A model generated the notes under the pieces. The model had not been told where the DNA came from and did no database searches. It saw only the letters and a program-made list of their open reading frames with translations. Source: Hirschia baltica ATCC 49814 (GTDB lineage Bacteria > Pseudomonadota > Alphaproteobacteria > Caulobacterales > Hyphomonadaceae). Taken from it: 64,000 nucleotides of DNA. Positions 1 to 9,514 of the stretch are shown here, piece by piece. The stretch is from assembly GCF_000023785.1 (NCBI RefSeq), contig NC_012982.1, positions 992,001 to 1,056,000 of the forward strand, written 5' to 3'. Position numbers and translations under genes: made by a program. Positions within the stretch are counted from its first letter, which is position 1; each line of letters starts with the position of its first letter.

Positions 1-1637
1 CCAAAGAAGTTTTGCATCCGTTGAACATGGTTGGAGATCAACAAGGTGTTATCCGTAACGCTGATGGAAGCGTGAAAACACCGGATGGTTTTCCTGAGGC
101 CTATAAAGCAATGGCTGAAGGTGGATGGACTGGACTTTCAGCTAGCCCTGAATTTGGCGGCCAAGGTCTACCTTATGTGTTGGATAGTGCCATTAGCGAA
201 ATGATGTCATCTGCAAACATGGCATTTGCAATGTATCCAGGCCTAACTCATGGAGCTTATTCAGCGATTGTCGCTGGTGGCTCACAAGAGCAAAAAGAAA
301 CTTATGTTCCTAAAATGGTGTCGGGTGAGTGGTCAGGTACGATGAACCTAACCGAGCCACATTGTGGGACTGACCTTGGTTTGATGAAAACCAAAGCTGC
401 ACCCCAAGCTGATGGTACATATAAAATCACGGGTCAGAAGATCTGGATTTCTGGTGGTGAAAACGACTTCACTGACAATATTATCCATCTTGTGTTGGCT
501 AAAATTGAAGGCGCGCCTGAAGGCATTAAAGGTGTGTCTCTATTTATCGTGCCGAAATTCATTCTGGATGAAAATGGAAACCCAGGTGAGCGTAATGCAT
601 GTGGATGTGGTGGCCTAGAAGAGAAAATGGGTATCCACGGAAACGCGACATGCGTGATGAATTATGATGGCGCGACGGGTTATCTCGTGGGTGAGCCAAA
701 TAAAGGCATGCGCACAATGTTTGTGATGATGAATGCTGCGCGTCTGGGTGTTGGTATGCAAGGTCTCGCACAATCAGAGATCTCTTATCAAAACGCTGTT
801 GATTTTGCCAAAGATCGTATTCAGGGACGTTCAGTATCTGGTGTGAAAGCGCCAGAGAAAGCGGCTGACCCAGTTATTGTTCACCCTGATGTGCGCCGTA
901 TGTTGATGGATCAAAAAGCATTCAATGAAGGTGCGCGTGCGTTCTCATTGTGGACGTCTTTGCAAAATGATCTGGAACATCGCGCAGAAGATGAAGCAAC
1001 ACGTGAAAAAGCCGGCGATTATATGGGCTTGCTGACACCTGTTATCAAAGCATTCTTGACGGATAAAGGCCTTAAAGGCTGTATCGACGCGATGCAAATC
1101 CACGGTGGTTCTGGTTTCACTAGAGAGTGGGGCATGGAGCAATTTGTTCGCGATTGCCGTATTGCTCTGATTTATGAAGGAACCAATGGTGTTCAAGCGC
1201 TTGATCTTGTTGGTCGTAAGCTTGCATCAAAAGGTGGCCGTGCCATCATGACCTTCAATGCTGAGATGGATGCATTTATTGCAGAAAACGACAGCGAAGA
1301 CATGAAGCTATATATTGATGCTTTGAAAACAACTAAAGGTCAGCTTCAAGAAGCAACAATGTGGTTGATGCAAAACGGGATGACAAACCCAGATAATGCA
1401 GCGGCAGCATCTCATGACTATCTGCACATCTTTGGATATACTGCATTTGCGTATATGTGGGCGCGCATGGCGAAAGCTGCACTCGCTAAGAAAGATTCAG
1501 GCGATAGTTTTTATGCAGAAAAGCTAGCGACAGGGCGTTATTTTGTTGAACGCATGTTGCCTGACGTTGCGGCGCATCTGGTAAAAGTAAAAACCGGTGC
1601 TGAGCCTCTCTTCTTGCTAGAAGAAGCGCAATTCTAA
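1..1637 (+). CDS. Acyl-CoA dehydrogenase, FadE5/DmdC-like (5' end cut by window)
   Basis: Flavin-dependent acyl-CoA dehydrogenase for the first step of fatty acyl-CoA beta-oxidation. The open frame (codons from base 3) runs back past the window edge, so the true start is not visible. More than 540 residues are present, which fits the long acyl-CoA dehydrogenase subfamily of about 590-600 residues that carries an extra C-terminal domain. Visible family marks are the FAD/substrate motif MNLTEPHCGTDLG and the C-terminal IYEGTNGVQALDL, whose Glu (codon at 1176-1178) is the expected catalytic base. The subfamily includes 3-methylmercaptopropionyl-CoA dehydrogenase (DmdC) and FadE5-type enzymes, so chain-length preference cannot be read here. 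Thiolase and FadJ-like genes follow on the same strand, which supports a fatty-acid role. Confidence 0.9.
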   Translation, partial: KEVLHPLNMVGDQQGVIRNADGSVKTPDGFPEAYKAMAEGGWTGLSASPEFGGQGLPYVLDSAISEMMSSANMAFAMYPGLTHGAYSAIVAGGSQEQKETYVPKMVSGEWSGTMNLTEPHCGTDLGLMKTKAAPQADGTYKITGQKIWISGGENDFTDNIIHLVLAKIEGAPEGIKGVSLFIVPKFILDENGNPGERNACGCGGLEEKMGIHGNATCVMNYDGATGYLVGEPNKGMRTMFVMMNAARLGVGMQGLAQSEISYQNAVDFAKDRIQGRSVSGVKAPEKAADPVIVHPDVRRMLMDQKAFNEGARAFSLWTSLQNDLEHRAEDEATREKAGDYMGLLTPVIKAFLTDKGLKGCIDAMQIHGGSGFTREWGMEQFVRDCRIALIYEGTNGVQALDLVGRKLASKGGRAIMTFNAEMDAFIAENDSEDMKLYIDALKTTKGQLQEATMWLMQNGMTNPDNAAAASHDYLHIFGYTAFAYMWARMAKAALAKKDSGDSFYAEKLATGRYFVERMLPDVAAHLVKVKTGAEPLFLLEEAQF

Positions 1638-1718
1638 TCGGATAAATAATAACTACGTCTACTCATATTAGACTTCTAATTCGTGGCGGGAAGCCGCCAC
1701 ACACGGGAGAAAACAAGA

Positions 1719-2921
1719 ATGCCAGATGCATATATTTTTGACGCGGTCAGAACTCCGCGCGGAAAAGGCAAGAATGGTTCCTTGCATGAAACAACGTCGC
1801 TTTCTTTAGCGACACAAGTTCTAGAAGCAATTCGCGACCGTAATAATTTGGATACATCAAAAGTTGATGATGCCATTTTCGGATGTGTTGCTCCCATTGG
1901 TGAGCAAGGTTCTGATATTGCGCGTATCGCAGTGATGAATGCTGGATATGATCAAAAAGTTGCTGGTGTGCAGGTTGATCGTTTCTGTGCATCAGCACTG
2001 GAAGCCTGTAATATGGCTGCTGCTAAAGTTATGTCCGGTGAAGCGGATATGGCGATTGGAGGCGGTGTTGAAGCGATGTCTCGTGTGCCGATGGGGTCAA
2101 ATGGCGGAGCCTGGCCTGTAGACCCGATTTCAGCGATCGGAACTCGTTTTGTGCCCCAAGGTGTGTCAGCTGACATTATCGCCACGAAATACGGTTTTTC
2201 GCGTGAAGACTGTGATGCTTATGCGGTGGAAAGTCAGAAACGTGCGGCCCGTTCATGGGAAGAGGGTCGTTTTAGGAAATCTATCATTCCCGTAAAAGAT
2301 CAAATGGGCGGCATTTTGCTAGACCATGACGAGCATATGCGTCCAGATGCGACGATGGAAGGCCTTTCTGGCCTTAACCCAAGCTTCCAGATGATGGGAG
2401 AAATGGGCTTTGATGCTGTGGCGCTTTCGCGTTACCCTGAAATTGAAAAAATGAACCATGTGCACCACGCTGGTAACTCATCAGGTATTGTTGATGGTGC
2501 GGCTGGTGTTTTGATCGGTACAAAAGAAATGGGTGAACGCCTTGGTCTTAAGCCGCGTGCACGCATGAAAGGTTTTTGTTCTATCGGTTCTGAGCCAACA
2601 ATCATGTTGACTGGTCCTGTAGATGTGACTGAGAAGCTGCTTGGCAAGCTGAAAATGGACATTAACGACATCGACTTGATCGAGTTGAACGAAGCATTCG
2701 CTGCTGTTGTTCTGCGTATGATGCAACATTTCAACATTCCACACGACAAAATGAACGTGAATGGAGGGGCAATCGCAATGGGTCACCCGCTGGGTGCAAC
2801 AGGTGCGATGATCCTTGGAACTATGGTTGATGAGCTTGAGCGTTCTGACAAAGAAACAGCTCTTGTGACTCTATGTATCGGTGCCGGAATGGGTACTGCA
2901 ACTGTTATTGAACGCGTTTAA
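1719..2921 (+). CDS. fadA: Acetyl-CoA C-acyltransferase (thiolase)
   Basis: Thiolase of 400 residues that cleaves 3-ketoacyl-CoA to acetyl-CoA in beta-oxidation. I chose the ATG at 1719 because a gggaga ribosome site sits 8 bases upstream; the frame also opens at a GTG at 1683, but those extra 12 residues are unlike the family. Catalytic residues are visible: nucleophile Cys90 in DRFCASALE, His356 in GHPLGATGA and Cys386 in LCIGAGMG. The gene lies 81 bases after the acyl-CoA dehydrogenase and 13 bases before the hydratase/dehydrogenase gene, so the three are probably one transcript. The symbol is by function; biosynthetic PhaA-type thiolases look similar, but the context favours degradation. 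Confidence 0.93.
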   Translation: MPDAYIFDAVRTPRGKGKNGSLHETTSLSLATQVLEAIRDRNNLDTSKVDDAIFGCVAPIGEQGSDIARIAVMNAGYDQKVAGVQVDRFCASALEACNMAAAKVMSGEADMAIGGGVEAMSRVPMGSNGGAWPVDPISAIGTRFVPQGVSADIIATKYGFSREDCDAYAVESQKRAARSWEEGRFRKSIIPVKDQMGGILLDHDEHMRPDATMEGLSGLNPSFQMMGEMGFDAVALSRYPEIEKMNHVHHAGNSSGIVDGAAGVLIGTKEMGERLGLKPRARMKGFCSIGSEPTIMLTGPVDVTEKLLGKLKMDINDIDLIELNEAFAAVVLRMMQHFNIPHDKMNVNGGAIAMGHPLGATGAMILGTMVDELERSDKETALVTLCIGAGMGTATVIERV

Positions 2922-2934
2922 GGGAGACACAGCT

Positions 2935-5142
2935 ATGAATTTAACACAATTCTCCTTCGAGGTAGGTGATAACGGCGTTGCGTTGGCAAAGTTTGATGCA
3001 CCTGAGCGTTCTATGAACACACTGACGCGAGCGGCAAATGAAGATATTGCTGCGATTGTCAAAGAAGTCACAGAGAACGACGCGATTAAAGGTCTTGTTT
3101 TTACATCAGGAAAAGAGTCCGGCTTCTGTGCGGGTGCTGACCTTGGTGAGATGACAGGTCTTTTGGCATTAGCAAGTAAAGCAGAAACACCAGAAGAAAA
3201 AGCCGAAGTTTTCAACATGGCTTTTGGCATTAACAAGCTTTTCCGCGAAATGGAAACATGCGGTAAGCCGGTTGCTATTGCGATTAATGGTTTGGCGATG
3301 GGCGGCGGTTTAGAGCTGGCACTTGCTTGTCACTACCGTATCATTGCTGATGATCAACCAAAGCTGCGCATTGCGCTTCCTGAAGGCAAAATCGGTTTGC
3401 TACCAGGTGGTGGTGGTACACAGCGTCTTCCGCGTTTGATGGGAATTCAGGCTGCTGCACCTTACCTTCTTCAAGGGAAGACAATGAAAGCGGCTGAAGC
3501 TGTTTCTATGGGCGTGTGTCACGCATCTGCGCCAACTGCTGAGCTTGTCGAAAAAGCGACTGAGTGGGTTCTTGCAAACCCGAAAGCTGTTGCGCCTTGG
3601 GATCAACCTAAATTTAAAGTGCCGGGCGGAATTCCAAACCAGCACCCAATGGCGACACAAGTCTTGATGATGGGTAATGCCATGATCGTTAAAGAGACTC
3701 ACGGTAACTATCCAGCACAGAAAAACATTCTTTCATGTGTGTATGAAGGTCTTCAATTATCGATGGATCTGGCGATCAAAGTTGAGAGCCGTTACTTCGC
3801 TAAAACAGTGGCGACACCAGAAGCCCAAGGCATGGTGCGGACATTGTTCCAATCCTTGCAAGACCTATCCAAAGGTGCATCACGTCCAGAAGGCGTTCCA
3901 AAATACGAAATCAACAAAGTTGGTGTCGTGGGTGCGGGGCTTATGGGAGCTGGTATTGCTTATGTTCAAGCAGCTGCCGGTATTCCAACTATTCTTGTGG
4001 ATGTGTCTCAAGAGTCAGCTGATCGCGGTAAAGATTATTCAAAACGTATCGTCGATAAAGCCGTTAGTCGCGGTAAGATGACACAAGAAAAAGCGGATGC
4101 TCTTCTTGCGTTGATTACTCCCACAACAGACTATGACCAGCTTAAAGGATCTGACCTGATCATTGAAGCTGTGTATGAAAACCCAGAGCTAAAAGCTAAG
4201 ATTACGGCTGATTGTGAAGCACAAATTGCTGATACAGCCGTGATGGGATCAAACACATCAACATTGCCGATTACAGGTCTTGCGGAAGCGTCATCGCGTC
4301 CTGACAATTTCATTGGTATCCACTTCTTCTCACCTGTTGAGAGAATGGGGCTTGTTGAAATTATTATGGGTGAGAAAACGTCTAAAGAGACTTTGGCTAA
4401 AGCAATCGACTATGTGCTTAAGATCAAGAAGACTCCTGTTGCCGTTAATGACTTCCGTGGTTTCTATACATCGCGTTGTTTCAGCACATATACGCATGAA
4501 GGCATCACAATGCTGAGTGAAGGTATTGCACCAGCTATCATTGAGAATGTTGGACGCCAATCTGGTATGCCTATGGGCCCACTTGAAGTGTCTGATAGTG
4601 TTGGACTTGATACAGGGCTTAAGATTGGACGTCAGATGGCAGCTGCAGAGGGTGTTGATTACAATGCCGATCCGCTAGGTGCTTTGACAGCTTGGATTGT
4701 TGAAGAAAAAGACCGTGTCGGCCGCAAAGCCGGTAAAGGTTATTATGACTATGATGAAAAAGGTAAGCCTTCACAAATTTGGAAAGGCTTGTCTGAGAAA
4801 ATCGAAGTCAAAACAACAGAAGTGTCTCTTGAAGAGCGCCAAGAACTTATTAATCGTCTTCTGGTTCGCCAAAGCGTTGAAGTTGCACGTTGTTTTGAAG
4901 AGGGTGTTATCACTGATGCGCGTGATGGTGATGTCGGATCTATCCTTGCGTGGGGCTTTGCGCCTTACACAGGTGGAGCGGTTTCATACATTGACCTTAA
5001 ATGGGGCGTAGCTGCGTTTGTGGCTGAAGCAGACCGTTTAGCAGATGCATATGGTGAGCGTTTCCGTCCTGGAGCCATGCTACGTGAAATGGCGACAAAG
5101 GGACAAACCTTCTACGAACGTTTTCCTCCCGCTGGTAAGTAA
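2935..5142 (+). CDS. fadJ: Bifunctional enoyl-CoA hydratase / 3-hydroxyacyl-CoA dehydrogenase
   Basis: Multifunctional beta-oxidation enzyme of 735 residues. The N-terminal crotonase domain (about residues 1-200) shows the oxyanion-hole and active-site segments NGLAMGGGLELALACHYR and PEGKIGLLPGGGGTQRLPRL. The NAD-binding Rossmann motif GVVGAGLMGAGIAY begins near residue 330 and is followed by SNTSTLPI and the dehydrogenase segment HFFSPVERMGLVEII. The ATG at 2935 follows an aagggaga ribosome site; an in-frame ATG at 2889 lies inside the thiolase gene and was not chosen. The product works on the output of the upstream dehydrogenase and feeds the thiolase. FadB and FadJ cannot be separated firmly; FadJ fits the FadE-FadA-FadJ arrangement common in alphaproteobacteria. 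Confidence 0.93.
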   Translation: MNLTQFSFEVGDNGVALAKFDAPERSMNTLTRAANEDIAAIVKEVTENDAIKGLVFTSGKESGFCAGADLGEMTGLLALASKAETPEEKAEVFNMAFGINKLFREMETCGKPVAIAINGLAMGGGLELALACHYRIIADDQPKLRIALPEGKIGLLPGGGGTQRLPRLMGIQAAAPYLLQGKTMKAAEAVSMGVCHASAPTAELVEKATEWVLANPKAVAPWDQPKFKVPGGIPNQHPMATQVLMMGNAMIVKETHGNYPAQKNILSCVYEGLQLSMDLAIKVESRYFAKTVATPEAQGMVRTLFQSLQDLSKGASRPEGVPKYEINKVGVVGAGLMGAGIAYVQAAAGIPTILVDVSQESADRGKDYSKRIVDKAVSRGKMTQEKADALLALITPTTDYDQLKGSDLIIEAVYENPELKAKITADCEAQIADTAVMGSNTSTLPITGLAEASSRPDNFIGIHFFSPVERMGLVEIIMGEKTSKETLAKAIDYVLKIKKTPVAVNDFRGFYTSRCFSTYTHEGITMLSEGIAPAIIENVGRQSGMPMGPLEVSDSVGLDTGLKIGRQMAAAEGVDYNADPLGALTAWIVEEKDRVGRKAGKGYYDYDEKGKPSQIWKGLSEKIEVKTTEVSLEERQELINRLLVRQSVEVARCFEEGVITDARDGDVGSILAWGFAPYTGGAVSYIDLKWGVAAFVAEADRLADAYGERFRPGAMLREMATKGQTFYERFPPAGK

Positions 5143-5159
5143 CACATACCAGCACCCCT

Positions 5160-5220
5160 GATACTCTCCCCCAGAGTATCGTGAAGAAACCGAGTGTCAC
5201 TTCTGACACTCGGTTTTTTT
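5160..5220 (+). terminator. Rho-independent terminator of the beta-oxidation operon
   Basis: The hairpin ccgagtgtca-cttc-tgacactcgg (5190-5213) has a perfect 10-bp stem and is followed by seven T. A second 8-bp hairpin with a CCCCC loop (5160-5180) stands just upstream and may add to it. Confidence 0.9.
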
Positions 5221-5286
5221 GTCTTAAATGGGAGATTGCGACAAAGGAACTGTGTTCATAGATCAATATTTGTGTTTAAATCCACA

Positions 5287-5311
5287 CAGAAAGAAAGGAT
5301 TTTTCTTTCTG
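5287..5311 (+). other. 10-bp inverted repeat in the leader of the usp gene
   Basis: cagaaagaaa and its complement tttctttctg are separated by 5 bases. The repeat ends 18 bases before the ribosome-binding site of the stress protein gene. It is AU-rich and has no T run after it, so it is not a terminator; an RNA control element or operator is possible. Confidence 0.45.
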
Positions 5312-5340
5312 TAAACAATTTTTGATCTGGAGGGTATGTT

Positions 5341-6186
5341 ATGAGCGTATTTCTGACCCTGACTGAGGGTGCTGAAGCAATGACTGAAGCAAGTGTTTTG
5401 GCTTGCCGATTGGCAAAGCGACTTAAAACCAAAGTCCAAGGTATTTCTGCAATGCCAGACCCTGCAGGTTCGTTGTTAATGACTGGTGCGGGAGTGGGGC
5501 TTTATATGCCTAGCAGCGCGCAAGTTCTTCAAGGTGTGAAAGAGGCACAGCAAAATACGCGCGAAAAATTAGAAAAGAATTTTAAAGCCATTTGCGCGTC
5601 CGAGAAAATGGATCCTGAAATGGCATTTGTACGTCATATTGAAGGTTTACCAGAGCAGGAATTTGGAGCGGCAGCTATATTGTCGGCTGCATTGGTTTTT
5701 CCCCATGATTGTGGCCGTGCCAGTGGCCCGTATGGTTCTGCATTTGAATATACATTAATGTCACGTCGCCAACCGGTTATTATAGCTGGAACAGATAAAG
5801 ATCCTGACATTTCAACGATCGTTATCGCATGGGATGGAAGTCCTGAAGCCGCGCGGGCAGTTGCTTTGCATGAACGTGTTATTTGTAGCGCAGACCGCGT
5901 CGTAATTGCTCAAAATATTGATCGTATTGATCCTCAAGATATGGATGGCCCAGAGAATACCTCAATTGTTCGCGAATGGCTTGAAGTGCGGAATATACCC
6001 ATGACAGTTCGTGAATTTTCTGGTGAAGTTGCGGATGGATTGCTTAAACTCACCAAAGACGAGGGGGCGGGTATATTGGTTGCTGGTGCTTTTGGACATT
6101 CCCGAGTTGAAGAGCTGATCTTTGGTGGTGTTAGCCGTACTTTATTGCGCTCAGACCATGGGCCAGCACTTGCTATTGCGCATTAA
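5341..6186 (+). CDS. Universal stress protein, tandem UspA domains
   Basis: Cytoplasmic protein of 281 residues, about twice the length of a single Usp domain. The C-terminal half ends in GAGILVAGAFGHSRVEEL followed by GGVSRTLL, the usual UspA nucleotide-binding pattern (G-x2-G-x9-G-S/T) with small changes. The N-terminal half is more degenerate. The ATG has a strong ggaggg ribosome site at 5329-5334. The gene stands alone after a terminator and its leader carries an inverted repeat, so it probably has its own control. The stress signal cannot be inferred from sequence. Confidence 0.85.
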   Translation: MSVFLTLTEGAEAMTEASVLACRLAKRLKTKVQGISAMPDPAGSLLMTGAGVGLYMPSSAQVLQGVKEAQQNTREKLEKNFKAICASEKMDPEMAFVRHIEGLPEQEFGAAAILSAALVFPHDCGRASGPYGSAFEYTLMSRRQPVIIAGTDKDPDISTIVIAWDGSPEAARAVALHERVICSADRVVIAQNIDRIDPQDMDGPENTSIVREWLEVRNIPMTVREFSGEVADGLLKLTKDEGAGILVAGAFGHSRVEELIFGGVSRTLLRSDHGPALAIAH

Positions 6187-6539
6187 AGGATAGCATTGGT
6201 CAGGGATTGTATTTCAACTTTTTCATACCGGTTTTATCGTATCAGGCGGACTCAGATTTAATGAGAAACGTGCTTTGCTGAAGTTAAACTGAGAAATGTA
6301 AGTATTTATTTTTTTTAATCTCTTCACAATTACATTTTCTATGTCGAATGTACTTAAGGGAAGCTGCTTGATTCTGAGCGGCAGATTTATCAGTCGGTTT
6401 GAAGCATGAAATTATGTGATCTTTCACGGACATTGCCGACATTTAGGGATTTAATCATTTACCTTCTTGGTTGAGTGGTTATTACATTGGCTTGAAGTCT
6501 TTCGAGGCCAAAATTGAGAATGGGATTCAGGACCAATCA
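6187..6539. other. Intergenic region, 353 bp, no gene seen
   Basis: AT-rich spacer between the usp gene and the COG3650 lipoprotein gene. It holds an 8-bp AT-rich inverted repeat (AAATGTAA at 6294-6301 and TTACATTT at 6330-6337) around a T-rich tract, which might end the usp transcript weakly. I see no RNA gene or convincing promoter. Confidence 0.4.
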
Positions 6540-7457
6540 ATGAAGTGTCTGCGTGAAAAACGGAATATCGTTCTAATGACGGTTTTGCCCTTTGTCTTGA
6601 TGATGTCTGCTTGTGACAATGGAGCAGATAAAACAGACGAGAATGAAAGCGATGTAACTGAATCTGAAGTTGGTTCTCCTCAATATGTCATTCCCGAAAC
6701 GCTTGAGCTGGCGATGCCTGAAGAGGCGGAGGATGTTGTTCTGGATACATCCAATTGGGTTGTTGATCCTCCATTCTATGCAGCAGGTCAGGAGCCTTTC
6801 TGGAGATTGGAGCTAAACAATGGATGGTTTGTTTTTCAACGTTTGGGATTGCCAGAGATAGAAGCCAAAATCAGCGCACCTGAAAAAAGTGATGGAGCTG
6901 ACTCATTCGTGTTGGAGGCAATGACGATTTCTATTCGGGCGGGAGAGTGTGTGAATGCACAAGCCAATGAACCTGTTCGTGGATCTATTACCGTCTTTCA
7001 CGATGATGTGAGTTATCACGGGTGTGTTTATAAAGGTGAAACTCAAGCAGAGGCACCATCTGAATCTGTTGATGAAGCAGCGAATTCAAACTGGACCAAA
7101 GAGATAGGTATATATGCAATAGAATCTGATGCTTGTTTCAGAGCATTGGACGAGATAAGCGACGGCGCATCACGCAAAGCTATGGTGACTGCAATGCAAT
7201 CTCGTGATGAGGGTTTGACGGCTTTTGTTTTGCAGACAGCAAAGAATAATCAATATTTGTGCATTGCGCGCGAAGCTGGCGGTGTCGAATCTATGGATGC
7301 GTTAAGTGATGTTAAGCGCGAAGACTGGATGAATGTATCTGGTCGTTTTATGCGGGTTGAAAGTGGTCCGCCGCCGCGTGCATGTCTGGATGCTGAAGCT
7401 GTTATGGTCGATAACCAGCTTACAGGGTATTTATTGCCTCGTAATTGCCGTCCATAG
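6540..7457 (+). CDS. COG3650-type lipoprotein of unknown function
   Basis: Predicted envelope lipoprotein of 305 residues. The ATG at 6540 was chosen because it gives a basic N-terminus, a hydrophobic stretch and the lipobox MMSAC; the frame opens 69 bases earlier with residues unlike a signal peptide. The segment GQEPFWRLELN near residue 80, followed by a pair of cysteines in AGECVNA and HGCVYKG, matches uncharacterised COG3650 proteins, where that domain is usually the whole protein. A second part of about 120 residues with further cysteines follows and is not recognised. Function is unknown. Confidence 0.7.
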   Translation: MKCLREKRNIVLMTVLPFVLMMSACDNGADKTDENESDVTESEVGSPQYVIPETLELAMPEEAEDVVLDTSNWVVDPPFYAAGQEPFWRLELNNGWFVFQRLGLPEIEAKISAPEKSDGADSFVLEAMTISIRAGECVNAQANEPVRGSITVFHDDVSYHGCVYKGETQAEAPSESVDEAANSNWTKEIGIYAIESDACFRALDEISDGASRKAMVTAMQSRDEGLTAFVLQTAKNNQYLCIAREAGGVESMDALSDVKREDWMNVSGRFMRVESGPPPRACLDAEAVMVDNQLTGYLLPRNCRP

Positions 7458-7481
7458 GACCAAACTTAAAAAACATAAATT

Positions 7482-7516
7482 AAGCCTGCTACATTTATTA
7501 ATTATAGCAGGCTTTT
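7482..7516. terminator. Bidirectional terminator between convergent genes
   Basis: The 10-bp stem aagcctgcta / tagcaggctt has a 13-base AT loop. It ends in TTTT on the plus strand and is preceded by A-rich sequence that serves the minus strand, between genes ending at 7457 and 7532. Confidence 0.75.
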
Positions 7517-7531
7517 ATTTGCGTGATTATT

Positions 7532-9325
7532 CTAAGACCAGGATTTAAAGCCAACTGAAGATTTACGTGCATCTTCCGCTGCTTTTCTTGCTTTGATTGC
7601 TCGCTCTTCAGCTTGTGCTTTTTCAGTTTGCAATCGAACCATGCGTTCATGGTCATCTGCGCGTTGACGAATATCCTCTGGGACGCCTGAAATTAAAGTC
7701 CCGATATTGCGGCCTATTGTTAGTCCTGTGGCTGTCACTTTATTTTTAAATGTAAATCCAAGTGGAGCAGGCGTCGCAGGTTTGGGCTCAACAGGCGCAT
7801 CTTCGATTTTGGCAGATGCTGCTGCTTCCTCGACCATTTGCGGCTCTTGTTCTGGAGACTCTGGTGTTGGTGGGGCTTCAAGAGCTTCTGGTGCCGTAGT
7901 GTGTGTTGCAACTTCAAGCTCAATTGCTTGTTGTTCAATGTCTAAAGCAGCCAATTCTTCATCAACTTGCGGCAATGCTTTGGGCGCAGGTGGCATGTCA
8001 TCTTCGAATGCGGAAGCCGGTTCGACTTCGTCTTCTGCAGCGTCTTCGGCTATTTCAGCACTTCTCTTGGCAAATGGCTGGAAATGGTCGTTCGTCGCAG
8101 GTTTGTTGAAATCGGCTTCCGGTTCAGCAATCACTGTTTCTTCGATGTCATCAAGTTGAATTTCATCTTCCAATTCTGGAAGGTCTATTTCCAACGTATC
8201 AGAGTCTAGCGTTTTTTCTGTGGGTTCCAGATCAAGCGGCGGTGGAGGAAGAATTTCTTCTATTGAAGCTTCTGTTTCTTCGATTTCTGCTTCAGCCTCA
8301 ACCGTATCAGTTTCATCCTCTACAGCTGTTTCTAGCTCATCAATGTCATGTATGTCTGGAAGCTCTGGAAGCGTTTCTGGTGTATCAGCTGGTAAATCAT
8401 CATCGTTTTCAGATGCATGAGTTTCATCTGAAGTGATTTCGTCTATATTATCTTCAGTTTCGCTTGTTTCATCTGCTGTGGATTGAGCAAGCGCGGCTGC
8501 AGCCGCTGCCGCTGCCATGCTTCCAGCTGCAATGCCTGAAGCTGGTGTTTCAACAATGTGAGTTTTGAACTCTGGAATATCTTCTTCTATTTGTTCTTCG
8601 ATGTTTTCTATTTCATCAACAGAAGGTTCTTCAGGTAGACCTTCAGCAAGCAAAGCTTCCGCATTTTCAGGTGTAAGCTCGACCTCTTCACTTTCAACAA
8701 CAGGCTCAGCTTCAACTTCGGCAATTGGCTCTTCTTGCTCTATTTCTGCTGGCTCTTCGTCAGCTTCAGTTTCTGGAGAATTTTCCAATTCATCCAACTC
8801 TTCACCTGCAGGAGGGCCGTTGATTTCGGCGACCATTTTAACAATAGCTGCGTTCATTCCAGCTTCTGTTGATGGATCAGAATCGGATGAAACGGTTTCT
8901 GCTTCAGTGTTTGCTTCTTCAGCCTCAGTTGCTGGGGCTTCAGTTTTGGGCTGACCGAGGAAAGATGGTCCTGATTTTAGGACTGGCGTATTGCTAGATT
9001 CAACGGCGTCAAGGATTGAAGCGATTGCTTGCTCGGTGCCTTTGGCATAGCGGTCAGCTTCTCCGGCAAGCTCGACAACGATGCTGGCATAATCGCGGCC
9101 AGCTTGATTGAGCGTACTTTCTAAAACTTCATGCGTGACATCTTCGAGCAGACGACCAGAGACTTGTGAAAGTTTAACATTGGCTGGAGACGCGGTTAGC
9201 TCAACGACATAACCTTCTGTTTCCAGAATCACACCATCGGGCACACGTTCTTTCCAATCAATCGTCCCAGATAGGGTGCGTTCGAGGAGTTTCTCGATGA
9301 GTTTTTGTGTCGAGATGTGAAGCAT
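7532..9325 (-). CDS. Large acidic, probably disordered protein of unknown function
   Basis: Protein of 597 residues that I do not recognise. Residues 1-110 look folded, with mixed hydrophobic and charged sequence that includes TIDWKERVPDG. Residues 115-500 are almost entirely Glu, Asp, Ala, Pro, Thr and Ser, with an Ala-only tract near residue 275 and a run of four Pro near residue 360. The last 75 residues change to a basic, amphipathic tail with GFTFKNKVTATGLTIGRNIG and a Lys/Arg/Ala/Glu helix. There is no signal peptide or membrane segment, so it is probably cytoplasmic. The layout resembles scaffold proteins with an acidic linker, but no homology is claimed. The long Ser-rich frames on the other strand are a by-product of its Glu/Ala codons. 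Confidence 0.75.
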   Translation of the reverse strand: MLHISTQKLIEKLLERTLSGTIDWKERVPDGVILETEGYVVELTASPANVKLSQVSGRLLEDVTHEVLESTLNQAGRDYASIVVELAGEADRYAKGTEQAIASILDAVESSNTPVLKSGPSFLGQPKTEAPATEAEEANTEAETVSSDSDPSTEAGMNAAIVKMVAEINGPPAGEELDELENSPETEADEEPAEIEQEEPIAEVEAEPVVESEEVELTPENAEALLAEGLPEEPSVDEIENIEEQIEEDIPEFKTHIVETPASGIAAGSMAAAAAAAALAQSTADETSETEDNIDEITSDETHASENDDDLPADTPETLPELPDIHDIDELETAVEDETDTVEAEAEIEETEASIEEILPPPPLDLEPTEKTLDSDTLEIDLPELEDEIQLDDIEETVIAEPEADFNKPATNDHFQPFAKRSAEIAEDAAEDEVEPASAFEDDMPPAPKALPQVDEELAALDIEQQAIELEVATHTTAPEALEAPPTPESPEQEPQMVEEAAASAKIEDAPVEPKPATPAPLGFTFKNKVTATGLTIGRNIGTLISGVPEDIRQRADDHERMVRLQTEKAQAEERAIKARKAAEDARKSSVGFKSWS

Positions 9326-9514
9326 GGTCAGATGAATCTCTTAAAATAGTGTACTTTTAGACTGATATAAGCCTGTTGGGCGTATGCTGAAAGACGTTGT
9401 ACAATGTTTTTGCGCATTCGCCGAAATAATCTCAGTGAATTTGTCTAATTTATCTATGCATGAACAGGGCCAGATGAGTGGGGGATCTCAAACCATTTCA
9501 TAATGATTTGAATT

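Noticed and set aside
8220-8954. Long Ser-rich open frames on the plus strand
   Set aside because: They are the antisense of the Glu/Ala-rich middle of the acidic protein (Glu and Ala codons read backwards as Ser-rich frames) and have no ribosome site or family pattern.
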